DNA of 33,766 nucleotides from VRUB01 sp046758085 (GTDB lineage Bacteria; Pseudomonadota; Gammaproteobacteria; Acidiferrobacterales; SPGG2), in NCBI GenBank assembly GCA_046758085.1, contig JBHHZP010000024.1, positions 1 to 33,766 of the forward strand. The letters are read 5' to 3'. How positions within the stretch are numbered: the first letter of the stretch is position 1; every line of letters starts with the position of its first letter. Positions 24,083 to 32,495 of the stretch are shown piece after piece. The notes under the pieces are model-generated. The model was not told the DNA's origin and made no database searches. It saw only the letters and a list, made by a program, of their open reading frames with translations. A program made the position numbers and the translations under genes.

Positions 24083-25189
24083 CTATGAGCGGACCAGTAC
24101 TATATCATGGCCCAATAGCCCCGCCTTGATCGCCTCAAGGCTCAACAGGCCAAGACACGGCACCGCACCCGGTTCCGCGACGCCTTCCCGTACCCAGCGC
24201 TTGACCAGGACAATCGCGGGACTGCTCGCAATCGCGGCGCCGCTATCGTTACGCGCGATTAGACACGCAGAGTGAACGACCTCGGCCCCGTCGCGCTGCC
24301 CGCGCACGCGCACGTGGATACTCGCGGTCTTGTCCACCAGGTCTTGAAGACCATCGCGTCCGTCCACAGAGCCTGGGTTCCGCTGCGCTTGTTCAGCGAG
24401 ATAGCGCCGGCGGCGGTAGCGCGCCAGAGCTGCCAGCGCGTAGCTCCACCATGCGCGGGACAGCCCGACGCGAAATGTTACCGTATCCGCCCGGTATCGA
24501 TGCGGAAACAGATGGAGGTCTGGAGCATCACATAGATACGCTCGCATACTGCCGAGCGGCTCCGGAAATACCACCTTCTCCGGCTCTGACCAGCCGTAGG
24601 CTACTCGCCAGTGGCCGTTGCGCCTAAGCCGGATCGGTCGACCGATGCGAGCCGTGAGCGCGCGTATGGTTACGAACCACGGTTGGTTGCCGTTAAACGG
24701 CGAGAGCGTGACATGGATCTCATCGAGGCGATCAAACTCATGCGCCAGCGAATCCACCAGCGCCCCGGACACCGCGGGCACCGCGTTTGCCCCGGTCACC
24801 AGCTGGCATGCCGCGGCCTCCGCATGGCGATGTAATGTCTTAACCCCAGTGACATGCTCGCGCGCACTAGCGAGACCCACATAGTGCGCACCGTGTCTGG
24901 CACACTGGCGCGCCAGCACGTAACTGCTATGCCGGCCAAGGGCGGTAGCATTGACCACGGCAAATACGCCTTCTAGCGCCTCGCGCATCAATATTCCGTC
25001 CGCCACGTTTGCCGCCGATACGCGTGCCCCGATTTGTTCCGCATATGCTTGCAGCTTCTTATGTGCTGCCAGGTTGCCCGAATGATGGCCTCCTACAATG
25101 CACTCGATCGACGGGTCCGCCGCCAGCGCCGTGCTCACACACCTGCCAATGGCACGATCACTTCCCAGAACCAGGATCCGTCTACTCAT
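24083..25189 (-). CDS. Saccharopine dehydrogenase-like NAD(P)-binding protein
   Basis: A 368-residue protein with an N-terminal Rossmann domain. The nucleotide loop is ILVLGSDRAIGRCV (5-18), where the usual GxGxxG is GSDRAIG, and VVNATALGRHSSYVLARQC and YVGLA follow as in the saccharopine dehydrogenase family. The middle (NAVPAVSGALVDSLA) and the C-terminal half fit the same two-domain plan. It is not close enough to call a true lysine-pathway enzyme; relatives act on many carbonyl or amino substrates or are uncharacterised. It follows lon on the same strand, 68 bases after the lon stop. Confidence 0.72.
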   Translation of the reverse strand: MSRRILVLGSDRAIGRCVSTALAADPSIECIVGGHHSGNLAAHKKLQAYAEQIGARVSAANVADGILMREALEGVFAVVNATALGRHSSYVLARQCARHGAHYVGLASAREHVTGVKTLHRHAEAAACQLVTGANAVPAVSGALVDSLAHEFDRLDEIHVTLSPFNGNQPWFVTIRALTARIGRPIRLRRNGHWRVAYGWSEPEKVVFPEPLGSMRAYLCDAPDLHLFPHRYRADTVTFRVGLSRAWWSYALAALARYRRRRYLAEQAQRNPGSVDGRDGLQDLVDKTASIHVRVRGQRDGAEVVHSACLIARNDSGAAIASSPAIVLVKRWVREGVAEPGAVPCLGLLSLEAIKAGLLGHDIVLVRS

Positions 25190-25199
25190 CCGGCGCGAA

Positions 25200-25290
25200 T
25201 CATATCAATAGTGGGTAGCGAGTGACGAGTAGCGACCAATCTTTTTTGCCCTCCCTACTAGCTACTCGCTACTAGCAACTCGGTTGGATA
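25200..25290. repeat. Inverted GTAGCGAGTAGC repeat at the end of lon
   Basis: On the plus strand, GTAGCGAGTGACGAGTAGCGAC (25213-25238) faces CTACTAGCTACTCGCTACTAGCAAC (25255-25281) across a T-rich centre (CTTTTTTG). The arms can pair as a long, imperfect hairpin. On the minus strand the arm encodes the last residues of Lon and its TAG, with the poly-A/T part after it, so it may act as a terminator between lon and the next gene. The same words occur at the lysA end (22524-22541). Confidence 0.55.
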
Positions 25291-27699
25291 AACAATCTCC
25301 ACGACTTCCTTGTAGTGTTTAACAAAGTGCACGGTGAAACCGTCACGGATATGGTCCGGTAATTCCTCGAAGTCTCCACGGTTAGCTTCGGGCAAGATCA
25401 ACTCCATCACGCGCGCGCGTCGGGCAGCGATGACTTTCTCGCGAATCCCGCCAACCTGCAGCACTTGGCCTGTGAGCGTCAGCTCACCGGTCATGGCCAA
25501 AGGGTGTGCGATTTTCTTCCCGCGCGCAAGCGACAGCAGCGCGGTGGCCATAGTGATTCCCGCGCTAGGGCCGTCCTTGGGTGTGGCGCCAGCAGGTACG
25601 TGAAGGTGAATAAAAGCGTTCTCGAAATAGGTCGCCGGCGCCCCGAACTGCTTGCAGTGAGACGAGATATAACTGTAGGCAATTTCGGCCGACTCCGTCA
25701 TAACGTTGCCCAGCTGGCCTGTCAGCTTGAACCCGCGCGTATGGGCATGCACCCGTGTGGCTTCCACATCCAGGGTTGCACCGCCCAACAGCGTCCAGGC
25801 AAGCCCCGTCACCACGCCCACCCCGGTCTGCGGTTTGTCCATGCGGAAAACCGGCCGCCCCAGATACTCCTCGAGATCCGCGGCCCTGACCCTGATCGGC
25901 GGCTTTTGTCCCTTCAGCACCTTGATTACGGCTTTTCGCGCGATGGTGCCGATACGTTTTTCGAGATTTCGAACGCCCGCTTCCCGTGCGTAGCGCTCGA
26001 CGATTGCTCGGATCGCGCTCTTGTCGATTCGCAGCTGTCCGCGTTTCAAGCCGACCTTTTCGAGCTGTCGCGGTATCAGGTGATGGCGCGCAATCTCGAC
26101 CTTCTCGCTCGTGATGTAACCACCGAGCCGAATGACCTCCATGCGATCCAACAGCGGCGCCGGAATAGTGTCAAACTGATTCGCGGTGCTTATGAACAAC
26201 ACCTTGGACAGGTCGAACCGCACATCCAGATAGTGATCGAGAAAATCCTTGTTCTGCTCCGGATCCAGCACCTCGAGCAGCGCGGATGCCGGGTCGCCCC
26301 GAAACGATGCCCCCACCTTATCGATCTCATCGAGCATGATCACCGGGTTTGCGACACCAGCCTCTTTGATGGCCTGCACAAACTTCCCGGGCATGGCACC
26401 GATATAAGTTCGCCGGTGTCCCTTGATCTCGGCCTCGTCGCGCATTCCGCCCAGCGAGAATCGATAGAACTTGCGACCCAATGCCGCCGCCACCGAACGG
26501 CCCACCGAGGTCTTTCCCACACCCGGGGGGCCAACGAGCAGCATAATCGAACCGGCGACCTCGCCTTTCATGGCCCCGACGCCGAGGAACTCGATAATTC
26601 GGTCCTTTACATCATCGAGACCGTCATGATCGCGGTCGAGCACCGCACGCGCGTGATCCAGGTCTAGATTATCCTGCGAGTGCTTACCCCAGGGCATCAA
26701 TGTTAGCCAGTCGAGATAATTGCGCGTCACCGCGTACTCCGGTGATCCGATCTCCAGCACCGACATCTTCTGCATCTCCTCGTCGATGCGCTTGCGTGCC
26801 TCAGCCGGCAAATCACTAACTTTGAGACGGGCGCGGAACCGCTCGAGCTCGGCGGTACGATCATCCTTGGCTATACCGAGCTCCCTCTGGATGGCCTTGA
26901 GCTGCTCACGCAACAGAACCTCGCGCTGATGGGTCTGTATGCTTTCTTCGACCTGCTTGTGGATACGCATCTGCGCCTTCGCGACCTCCACTTCCTTTTT
27001 CAGCAAGACCAAGACCTTCTCCAGGCGATCCAGGATATGCGTGGTCTCGAGCACGTCTTGCAGCTCCGTTTTGCTGGATGTGGTGAGGCTGACCGCGAAG
27101 TCCGCCAGCCGCGAGGGTTCCTCCGGTCTGAAACGATTGAGAAAGAACTTGAGTTCCTCCGCATACAACGGGTTAAGGGGTAACAGCTCCTTGATGGTGT
27201 TGATGACCGCTACCGTGTACGCCTTGAGCTCCGTGACGTCCTTGTAGCTGGTCTCGGGAAAATACTGCGCCTGTACCACGAAGGGGCGTTGCTTGGATAT
27301 CCACCCCTCGATTCGGAAGCGTTGCAAGCCTTCGGCATAGATCTGGAGCTTGTCCTCCACCTTGATGACCTTGTGAATGCGGCATGCCGTGCCCATGGAG
27401 TAGAAGTCGTCTGCCTGCGCCTTCACGGCATTATCAGTACGCACCAGCACCAGTCCGACCAGCTTGTGACCAGACTCCATGACCGCCTCGACCGTGCGTA
27501 ACCACGGTTCCTGCTCCAGCACCAACGGCACCAGTTGTGCGGGGAAAAACGGTCGGTTGGCGAGCGGCAGCACAGGCAAAATGCCCGGTAGCACCTCTGT
27601 GGGGCGCGCCAGCGAGGTTTTCGACCCGCCGATCAACTCACCCGATTGCGGCAGCTGCTCGGCTCCGGTTGTTTTGTCAAATATCTGTTCTTCTGTCAT
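25258..27699 (-). CDS. lon: ATP-dependent protease Lon
   Basis: Lon degrades misfolded and short-lived regulatory proteins in the cytoplasm. From the ATG at 27699 it has 813 residues. The N-terminal Lon domain (PVLPLANRPFFP, about 40-240) is followed by a coiled linker (EQLKAIQRELG). Next come the AAA+ module with Walker A GPPGVGKTS at 390-398 and the GGMRDEAEIKGHRRTYIGAMPG block, and last the protease domain with Ser712 (PKDGPSAG) and Lys755. The 43-residue Ser-Lys spacing is that of E. coli. An in-frame ATG at 27741 is ruled out because it lies inside the heat-shock -10 element (27738-27745). The last codons lie in a dispersed repeat. Confidence 0.96.
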   Translation of the reverse strand: MTEEQIFDKTTGAEQLPQSGELIGGSKTSLARPTEVLPGILPVLPLANRPFFPAQLVPLVLEQEPWLRTVEAVMESGHKLVGLVLVRTDNAVKAQADDFYSMGTACRIHKVIKVEDKLQIYAEGLQRFRIEGWISKQRPFVVQAQYFPETSYKDVTELKAYTVAVINTIKELLPLNPLYAEELKFFLNRFRPEEPSRLADFAVSLTTSSKTELQDVLETTHILDRLEKVLVLLKKEVEVAKAQMRIHKQVEESIQTHQREVLLREQLKAIQRELGIAKDDRTAELERFRARLKVSDLPAEARKRIDEEMQKMSVLEIGSPEYAVTRNYLDWLTLMPWGKHSQDNLDLDHARAVLDRDHDGLDDVKDRIIEFLGVGAMKGEVAGSIMLLVGPPGVGKTSVGRSVAAALGRKFYRFSLGGMRDEAEIKGHRRTYIGAMPGKFVQAIKEAGVANPVIMLDEIDKVGASFRGDPASALLEVLDPEQNKDFLDHYLDVRFDLSKVLFISTANQFDTIPAPLLDRMEVIRLGGYITSEKVEIARHHLIPRQLEKVGLKRGQLRIDKSAIRAIVERYAREAGVRNLEKRIGTIARKAVIKVLKGQKPPIRVRAADLEEYLGRPVFRMDKPQTGVGVVTGLAWTLLGGATLDVEATRVHAHTRGFKLTGQLGNVMTESAEIAYSYISSHCKQFGAPATYFENAFIHLHVPAGATPKDGPSAGITMATALLSLARGKKIAHPLAMTGELTLTGQVLQVGGIREKVIAARRARVMELILPEANRGDFEELPDHIRDGFTVHFVKHYKEVVEIVYPTELLVASS

Positions 27700-27737
27700 C
27701 ACTCGACCCTGGCGAGGGATGGCGCTCGCTCTTTCGA

Positions 27738-27765
27738 ACATGGGGGCATGGGCCAGGCATTCAAG
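27738..27765 (-). promoter_or_regulatory. Heat-shock (sigma-32, RpoH) promoter of lon
   Basis: On the minus strand CTTGAA (27760-27765) and CCCCATGT (27738-27745) are separated by 14 bases. Both match the RpoH consensus CTTGAA and CCCCATnT at every defined position. The expected transcript start near 27731 gives a leader of about 32 bases before the lon ATG. Confidence 0.85.
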
Positions 27766-27940
27766 TACGCCATAATCACGCCAGCAGCGGTTACTCCGGG
27801 GTTAACAGCCCGGCGTGGCGTGCTGCCCGACAAATCTCAGCCGACCCTCCTGATACCCCTCACCACTGGAGGGTGTTTTCGACGGGCTGCGGTGCAGACG
27901 CGACGAGCATTTATTTGTGAGATACGCCGTGAATACTTGC

Positions 27941-28110
27941 GTCGCTACGCCCCTGCGCGTCGCTGCCCCTGCGTCGCTTGTGTACCGGCCCCAGCCATCC
28001 CTGGCTTGGGCGGTCGGCGGGACGAGCGTCCACCGGACACTCGCCTTATTCCGGCTCACCCCCCGGAGGCTTGGCAAAACCCCCACTCACCCATGGCGAA
28101 CCCGTTCGGC
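27941..28110 (-). repeat. GC-rich intergenic repeat, inverted copy D
   Basis: The reverse complement of 28041-28060 reads GGTGAGCCGGAATAAGGCGA, against GGTGAGCCGGAAGAAGGCGA at 487-506. The reverse complement of 27941-28014 matches the GGGCCGGTGCCCAAGCGAAGC and GGGGCGTAGCG parts of 746-800. This is therefore an inverted copy of the repeats beside rnpB, 27 kb away. The surrounding 27770-28340 has no supported gene. Confidence 0.7.
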
Positions 28111-28350
28111 CGGGAAACGCTCGTCATGTATTGGGCTATGGTCCAAGCTTCTGGGACATGCGCCGGCAGGGGCATTTATTAATGCGTTCCAAGCACGGCT
28201 TCGCAAGGAGACGGGAACCCGGTCGTCGTATCGGAGACTAACCCTCATGTCGGCAGGGATATTGCCGCGGACTACGCTTTAAAGTTCATCGACGCCCATG
28301 TCCTAGTGTCGGTTCCAACTGCGTTCACCCCCACCCGGAGGAGCATAGCG

Positions 28351-28929
28351 ATGCGCCCACTTGCACTGACCCTGGCAACGATCCTGTTGTGGGGCTCTAC
28401 CACAATTGCGATCGCAATCACCACGGAAAAGGAAGCAGCGCCGGAGGCCAAATCAGCGCCGCCGCAGGCGGAAGACGGCCAAATGGATAACGCCAGACTT
28501 CGCACGCTGATTGACAAGGTCGGCGAGGACGTCACCGGTCGAGTCGGGTTCTGGCAATTCAAGCTCGAGGGTTACTCGGTACTGGTCATTACCGACGAGA
28601 GTGCCGATCGCATGCGTATCATATCGCCGATCACCCGCGCCAGCGCTCTGAGCGAGACCGAGTTGATGCGCATCACGCAGGCGAACTTCGACAGCGCATT
28701 GGACGCTCGCTACGCCGTTGCCCGCGATACGCTGTGGAGCGCCTTTCTGCACCCGCTAAGATCGCTCACCGATACCGAGTTTCTCTCCGGCCTTGGGCAG
28801 GTCGTCAATCTCGTGGCGACCTACGGCAAAAGCTACTCTTCCGGCGCGCTGGTTTTCGGTGGTGGCGACAGCGAGGAGCTTAATCGAGAGCGTTACGAAA
28901 AAATCTTGCGTAAGGGTCAATCGATTTGA
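28351..28929 (+). CDS. Exported protein of unknown function
   Basis: A 192-residue protein from the ATG with GGAGGAG upstream; an in-frame start 15 codons earlier has none. Residues 1-26 are a signal peptide (AIAIT region), then a 35-residue Ala/Glu/Pro-rich stretch. The globular part (about 45-185) mixes strands and helices: FWQFKLEGYSVLVITDESADRM, then SALSETELMRITQANFDSALDARYAVA. This order loosely recalls the type III chaperone/YbjN-like fold seen in other envelope proteins, but I cannot assign it. No operon partner is close; the next gene is 213 bases on. Confidence 0.75.
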   Translation: MRPLALTLATILLWGSTTIAIAITTEKEAAPEAKSAPPQAEDGQMDNARLRTLIDKVGEDVTGRVGFWQFKLEGYSVLVITDESADRMRIISPITRASALSETELMRITQANFDSALDARYAVARDTLWSAFLHPLRSLTDTEFLSGLGQVVNLVATYGKSYSSGALVFGGGDSEELNRERYEKILRKGQSI

Positions 28930-29142
28930 CCGAACCCTATGAGCGTTAATTGCTGCAGCGCAAGATGGGCGTGCTTTTCGGGTAGTGGCATTAGCGGTAC
29001 GATAATTAGGGTGTGTTGGGGCTGGCCAACGCCGATTGCGTGGCGCGATAACGTAGTCAGCGGGCGGCCCACCACAGGCAAAGGCTTTGTGCCCGATTCT
29101 TGCATAAGCTTACAGTAGAGCATCGCTATATGAGGTTTTGCT

Positions 29143-29679
29143 ATGCGACTACCGAGCCTGTATCAGTTCTTTCGCCACCAGGTCCAACACGGTTTCGGTA
29201 AGCACGGGCTTGCCGAACCAGAGACCGTTGACTACGTCAGCGACATGCTCACGCGGTTCGCGCACACGCGATCGCTTTATCCCATAAACGATCCAGAAGG
29301 CAGGGCCGTGGATCGCATCGCCGATATGCTGGCGCAGTCCTACACCAGCGCCGAGTGGGACGAGCGCGCCCCTGATCGACACCGCCAGGCATCACTGTCA
29401 CGTCACGTCGGCGAGTACACCTTATTTATGAGCGGCCTGTTTCGCGATCGTCTGCGGACGCGGGGCGAGCTCGGTTACTATCTCGCCAATGGCCAGAGCG
29501 CCTTCTGGCGCTGCGCCAAGTACGAGATCAATCCGAAACGCCAGAACGTGTTCCGTCGGCTTTATAGCGATTTTACGTCTATTGCCGATGCGCTGGATCA
29601 CATGGCACGGTTTCAACTGCGATTCTCCTCGGCCAACGTCACGGCGAACACGTTGATTGCGTCACTCTGGCGCGTGTAG
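29143..29679 (+). CDS. Conserved protein of unknown function
   Basis: A 178-residue, mostly helical soluble protein without signal peptide or membrane segment. It begins MRLPSLYQFFRHQVQHGF and contains YLANGQSAFWRCAKYEINPK and YSDFTSIADALDHMA. The ATG has GAGG about eight bases upstream. I recognise no catalytic motif. It is followed 73 bases later, in the same direction, by a YkgJ-type protein, so a shared transcript is possible. Confidence 0.75.
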   Translation: MRLPSLYQFFRHQVQHGFGKHGLAEPETVDYVSDMLTRFAHTRSLYPINDPEGRAVDRIADMLAQSYTSAEWDERAPDRHRQASLSRHVGEYTLFMSGLFRDRLRTRGELGYYLANGQSAFWRCAKYEINPKRQNVFRRLYSDFTSIADALDHMARFQLRFSSANVTANTLIASLWRV

Positions 29680-29752
29680 CTTCTCTCCCACGCTACCCGT
29701 GTATAATCAGACCACGCACGTCCACAGGCGCGCGCATTGGTTTCGCGTATTA

Positions 29753-30166
29753 ATGTTTTACCGTAAAGAAATACTTCGCTTCCAGTGTACAGGCTGCGGT
29801 GCATGTTGCATGGGCAATAACGACGATGATTACATCGCCGCCGATTCGCACGAGCAGGAACGCATCCGTGCATTTCTCGGCGTCACACAACAATGGTTTC
29901 GCCGCCGCTACATCGTCGCCGTCGATCATGGCACGCAAGGCATCCGAATTGACAACAGCGGTCGCTGTGCATTTCTCGACCGGGCGAACCGTTGCCGGGT
30001 CTACGCGGTGCGGCCGCGCCAGTGTCGTACCTATCCGTTCTGGCCGGAGGTACTGGCGAACCGCTCGGCCTGGCAAGCCGAAGCGAGGCAGTGTGAGGGA
30101 ATCGGCCGTGGCACGGTGATCCCGCTGATGCGAATAAGGCGTGCCCTCAAGGCCTGCGGCGATTGA
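29753..30166 (+). CDS. YkgJ-family cysteine-cluster protein
   Basis: A 137-residue protein of the YkgJ (Fe/Zn-chelating cysteine cluster) family. The N-terminal motif CTGCGACC begins at residue 12. The second cluster follows as GRCAFLD, NRCRVYAVRPRQCRTYPFWP, placing eight or so cysteines for metal or Fe-S binding. Met33 of a longer frame, at 29753, is used as start because the family begins just before CTGCGACC. The cofactor and reaction are not established for the family. A TGCTGAAA/TTTCAGCA hairpin follows at 30227-30248. Confidence 0.88.
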   Translation: MFYRKEILRFQCTGCGACCMGNNDDDYIAADSHEQERIRAFLGVTQQWFRRRYIVAVDHGTQGIRIDNSGRCAFLDRANRCRVYAVRPRQCRTYPFWPEVLANRSAWQAEARQCEGIGRGTVIPLMRIRRALKACGD

Positions 30167-30226
30167 CATGAGATCGTGCGCGGTCACTGTGCGCCGGCAG
30201 TCGTCACCGCCTCCCGCCCAGCAGCG

Positions 30227-30248
30227 TGCTGAAACTGGTTTTTCAGCA
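30227..30248 (+). terminator. Hairpin after the YkgJ-family gene
   Basis: TGCTGAAA CTGGTT TTTCAGCA is a perfect eight-pair stem with a six-base loop, 60 bases after the stop codon. There is no following T-tract, so a terminator role is uncertain. Confidence 0.3.
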
Positions 30249-30414
30249 TCTTCGTAGTTGCGCCGAAACACCCGCTTGACCACACGTGTCCACGTGAGAT
30301 TGCGCGGCGCACAGCTCCTTGTAACACGGGCCGCTTCGCCCCGGGTCAACGGCAGCCCTGCCCGCGCATTAGTGCATGAGGTGGCAACGCAAATGAACTG
30401 TGGAGGTACGGGTC

Positions 30415-30903
30415 ATGAGGGCGAAAGGGGAATTCTTAGCTATTTTTCTGGCGTTAACTACGGCGACGCCGGTCCTGGCAAGCGCCGATGATCGTGCTGA
30501 TCAGGTCGACAATCGCCTTGACCGCCGCGGGGACCGCATCGACCGGCACCTCGACCGCCAGGGCGATCGCATCGACCGTCGGCTTGATCGCAAGGCTGAG
30601 CGCGCCGCACGCGCAGGCAACGAGCGGCTGGCCGGACACCTCGACCGCCAGGGCGATCGCATCGACCGTCGGCTTGACCGCCAGGGTGATCGCATTAATA
30701 ACGGGCTCGATCGCCACGGTGCACGCCATGAGGCGCGGCTGGACCGCCGCGGCGATCGCATCGAAAATAAGTTGGACCGGCGCGCCGATAGGATTAACCG
30801 GCATTTGGATCGGCGCGGTGCGCAGCGCCATCACAGCGCAGGTCACCCGCGCCCGCGCTACGCCCATCGCGCGGCACACCGGCGTGCGCGTGGCCGGCGT
30901 TAG
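30415..30903 (+). CDS. Secreted protein of 11-residue (RLDRxGDRID) repeats
   Basis: A 162-residue protein. Residues 1-22 form a signal peptide (core FLAIFLALTTATPVLA, cleavage before SADD). The rest is about nine copies of an 11-residue unit, consensus (D/N)RxLDRRGDRID, at about 28-60, and after a 10-residue break, 70-135. The period of 11 with a hydrophobic Leu and Ile per unit suits a hendecad coiled coil or LEA-like helix. The last 25 residues are His- and Arg-rich. The ATG has GGAGG at the right distance. Two stretches of the gene are near-identical in DNA (30546-30590 and 30639-30683), pointing to recent repeat duplication. Function unknown. Confidence 0.8.
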   Translation: MRAKGEFLAIFLALTTATPVLASADDRADQVDNRLDRRGDRIDRHLDRQGDRIDRRLDRKAERAARAGNERLAGHLDRQGDRIDRRLDRQGDRINNGLDRHGARHEARLDRRGDRIENKLDRRADRINRHLDRRGAQRHHSAGHPRPRYAHRAAHRRARGRR

Positions 30904-31358
30904 CCCATTGCTGAAAACCCTGTTTTGCGGCAGCTTGCTAACGCTACGGGGTCGGGCCACCCGCCCGAGCACCAACCCCAAGCGAGTGCCCTGGGTACTG
31001 AAAGCTCATCACTCAGGCACAGGTTGATGGGTAGCGGTAGGTGCAGGCAGGGTTAGTGGTCGGGTGGTATGAGCCGGAAACCGCGTCTTCGGCGCAGCGA
31101 GTCGGAAAAAGGACATGCGAGGCACTGCCGTGGCCCAATTCCGGCGCGAGCGGCCAAGACCCGAGGTGAGTACCGCCGTGTAGGCTCACCGCCCGGATCC
31201 CCGAGGCTTGCGACGGTCTCAGAAATCAAACGTACGATCCCTGTATCAGGCCAGGATAGAAGCTTATGGGGCGGCAGGGTCAGAAGAGGCCTTTTTCCAA
31301 CATCCCATTAGACGTGAACGTTCGTGCCTGTCTATGATTACGCGGGCGAACTGCCAGA
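30904..31358. other. Intergenic region before the sigma factor operon
   Basis: About 455 bases with no supported gene. GGTGAG and GGCTCACC near 31163-31190 can form a short stem. A weak promoter is TTAGAC (31308-31313) with TATGAT (31333-31338), spacer 19, directly before the sigma factor gene. Confidence 0.45.
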
Positions 31359-31937
31359 TTGATTACCAGAGCTCGTACCTGGGAGGGCAAGAACCTGGAT
31401 TCCACGCAGGCACTGGAGCGTTTTCTGGCCAGCGTCGAACGTCGCGCTTTCTTGGTCACGCGGATGGCCACCGGCGATGGCGACGAGGCCCTTGATCTGG
31501 TGCAGGATGCCATGCTTGGACTTGTCAAGAACTATGGTGGGCGGCCGCAGGAGGAATGGGGACCACTGTTCAACCGGATTCTGCAAAGCCGCATCCGGGA
31601 CTGGTACCGGCGCTCGCGCGTGCGTCACCGGTTTCGCGTGTGGCTCGGCCGCGCGGATGAGGCGGATGCGAGCGATCCACTGGAACAGCAACCAGATCGT
31701 GCAAGCGTGGCTCCGGACGAGCGCGCACACACGGGCCGGACTATCAGCGCATTGGAAGGGGCGCTTGCCGAGCTGCCGTTGCGCCAGCGGCAAGCGTTCT
31801 TGCTGCGAGTATGGGAGGGCCTCGACGTCGCTCAGACCGCCGAGGCCATGAGCTGTTCCGAAGGCAGTGTGAAGACTCATTATTTTCGCGCCGTGCGTGC
31901 CTTGCGCGAACGGCTTACCGAGTATTGGCCATCATGA
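31359..31937 (+). CDS. ECF-like RNA polymerase sigma factor
   Basis: A sigma-70 family factor of about 180 residues. Region 2 is seen in LVQDAMLGLVKNYGGRPQEEWGPLFNRIL and SRIRDWYRR; region 4 in LPLRQRQAFLLRVWEGLDVAQTAEAM, SEGSVKTHYFRAVRALRERL. An in-frame TTG at 31359 can start it but has no ribosome site. The CTG at 31395 has GGGAGGG seven bases upstream, and the residues after it (DSTQALERFLASVERRAF, in part) are where I would expect such a protein to start. The TGA overlaps the next ATG by four bases, so it is coupled to a membrane protein that could be its anti-sigma factor. Confidence 0.85.
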   Translation: MITRARTWEGKNLDSTQALERFLASVERRAFLVTRMATGDGDEALDLVQDAMLGLVKNYGGRPQEEWGPLFNRILQSRIRDWYRRSRVRHRFRVWLGRADEADASDPLEQQPDRASVAPDERAHTGRTISALEGALAELPLRQRQAFLLRVWEGLDVAQTAEAMSCSEGSVKTHYFRAVRALRERLTEYWPS

Positions 31938-32290
31938 ACACCGAGAGCGAGCAAAAATTCCTGGACGACATCAGGCACGCGCTGACCGAGGCGGAGCAAG
32001 ATCTCGACGCCTACACGCTCACGCAGCTGCGCAGGGCGCGGCAACGCGCATTGAAGGCGTATCCTGCATGCCCCTGGTGGCGGCGCCGTGACGTGTGGAT
32101 GCCGACCACAGCGGTCACAGGGCTGACGGTACTGGCCCTTGCCAGCGTGATGTGGTTCACGGCACCCGCGCCCGGATTGCCACCCACCGAAGCGGAAGAC
32201 CTTGAGCTGCTCAGTGCGCAGGATAGCCTGGATTTCTACGCCGATCTGGATTTTTACTACTGGCTGACCACCTCGAGCAATGCGGGTTGA
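31934..32290 (+). CDS. DUF3619-like single-pass membrane protein, possible anti-sigma factor
   Basis: A 118-residue protein. Residues 1-50 are a charged cytoplasmic part (FLDDIRHALTEAEQDLDAYTLTQLRRARQRAL). A single membrane segment follows at about 56-76 (TTAVTGLTVLALASVMWFTA), then an acidic tail (EAEDLELLSAQDSLDFYADLDFYYWL). The N-terminal part has the DUF3619 look. Its place directly after a sigma factor, with an ATGA overlap, and its topology suit an anti-sigma factor, but I see no zinc-binding HxxxCxxC motif, so this is inference from context. Confidence 0.75.
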   Translation: MNTESEQKFLDDIRHALTEAEQDLDAYTLTQLRRARQRALKAYPACPWWRRRDVWMPTTAVTGLTVLALASVMWFTAPAPGLPPTEAEDLELLSAQDSLDFYADLDFYYWLTTSSNAG

Positions 32291-32495
32291 GTCAGTGATA
32301 ATGGGACTTCTCGCGATCATCGCGACAGCGGAACCCGAGCCTGAGGAGTCGGCCCCGCCGCCTGACATCGAGTTGCTGGAATTCCTGGGAAGCTGGGAAA
32401 CCGCATCCGGTGAATGGCTAGACCCGGCCGTTTTTGCCGACGATGACGCTGAGGAAGACCAAGCGCCGCAGAGGACCGGAAAGCATGAGCGTTGA
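32280..32495 (+). CDS. Small acidic protein of the sigma factor operon
   Basis: A 71-residue protein starting at an ATG that overlaps the preceding stop by 11 bases, or 64 residues from the ATG at 32301. The N terminus has a short hydrophobic run (MGLLAIIATA) that may be a signal peptide. The centre, DIELLEFLGSWETASGEWLDP, is the part that looks conserved. It overlaps the next gene by 11 bases, so expression looks coupled. No function is known to me. Confidence 0.65.
   Translation: MRVESVIMGLLAIIATAEPEPEESAPPPDIELLEFLGSWETASGEWLDPAVFADDDAEEDQAPQRTGKHER

Noticed and set aside
27941..28190. Possible mobile-element coding gene near the inverted repeat copy
   Set aside because: No transposase or reverse transcriptase motif can be read in any frame.
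30454..30981. Minus-strand frame opposite the RLDR repeat protein
   Set aside because: Its repeats mirror those of the plus-strand gene, which alone has a signal peptide and ribosome site.
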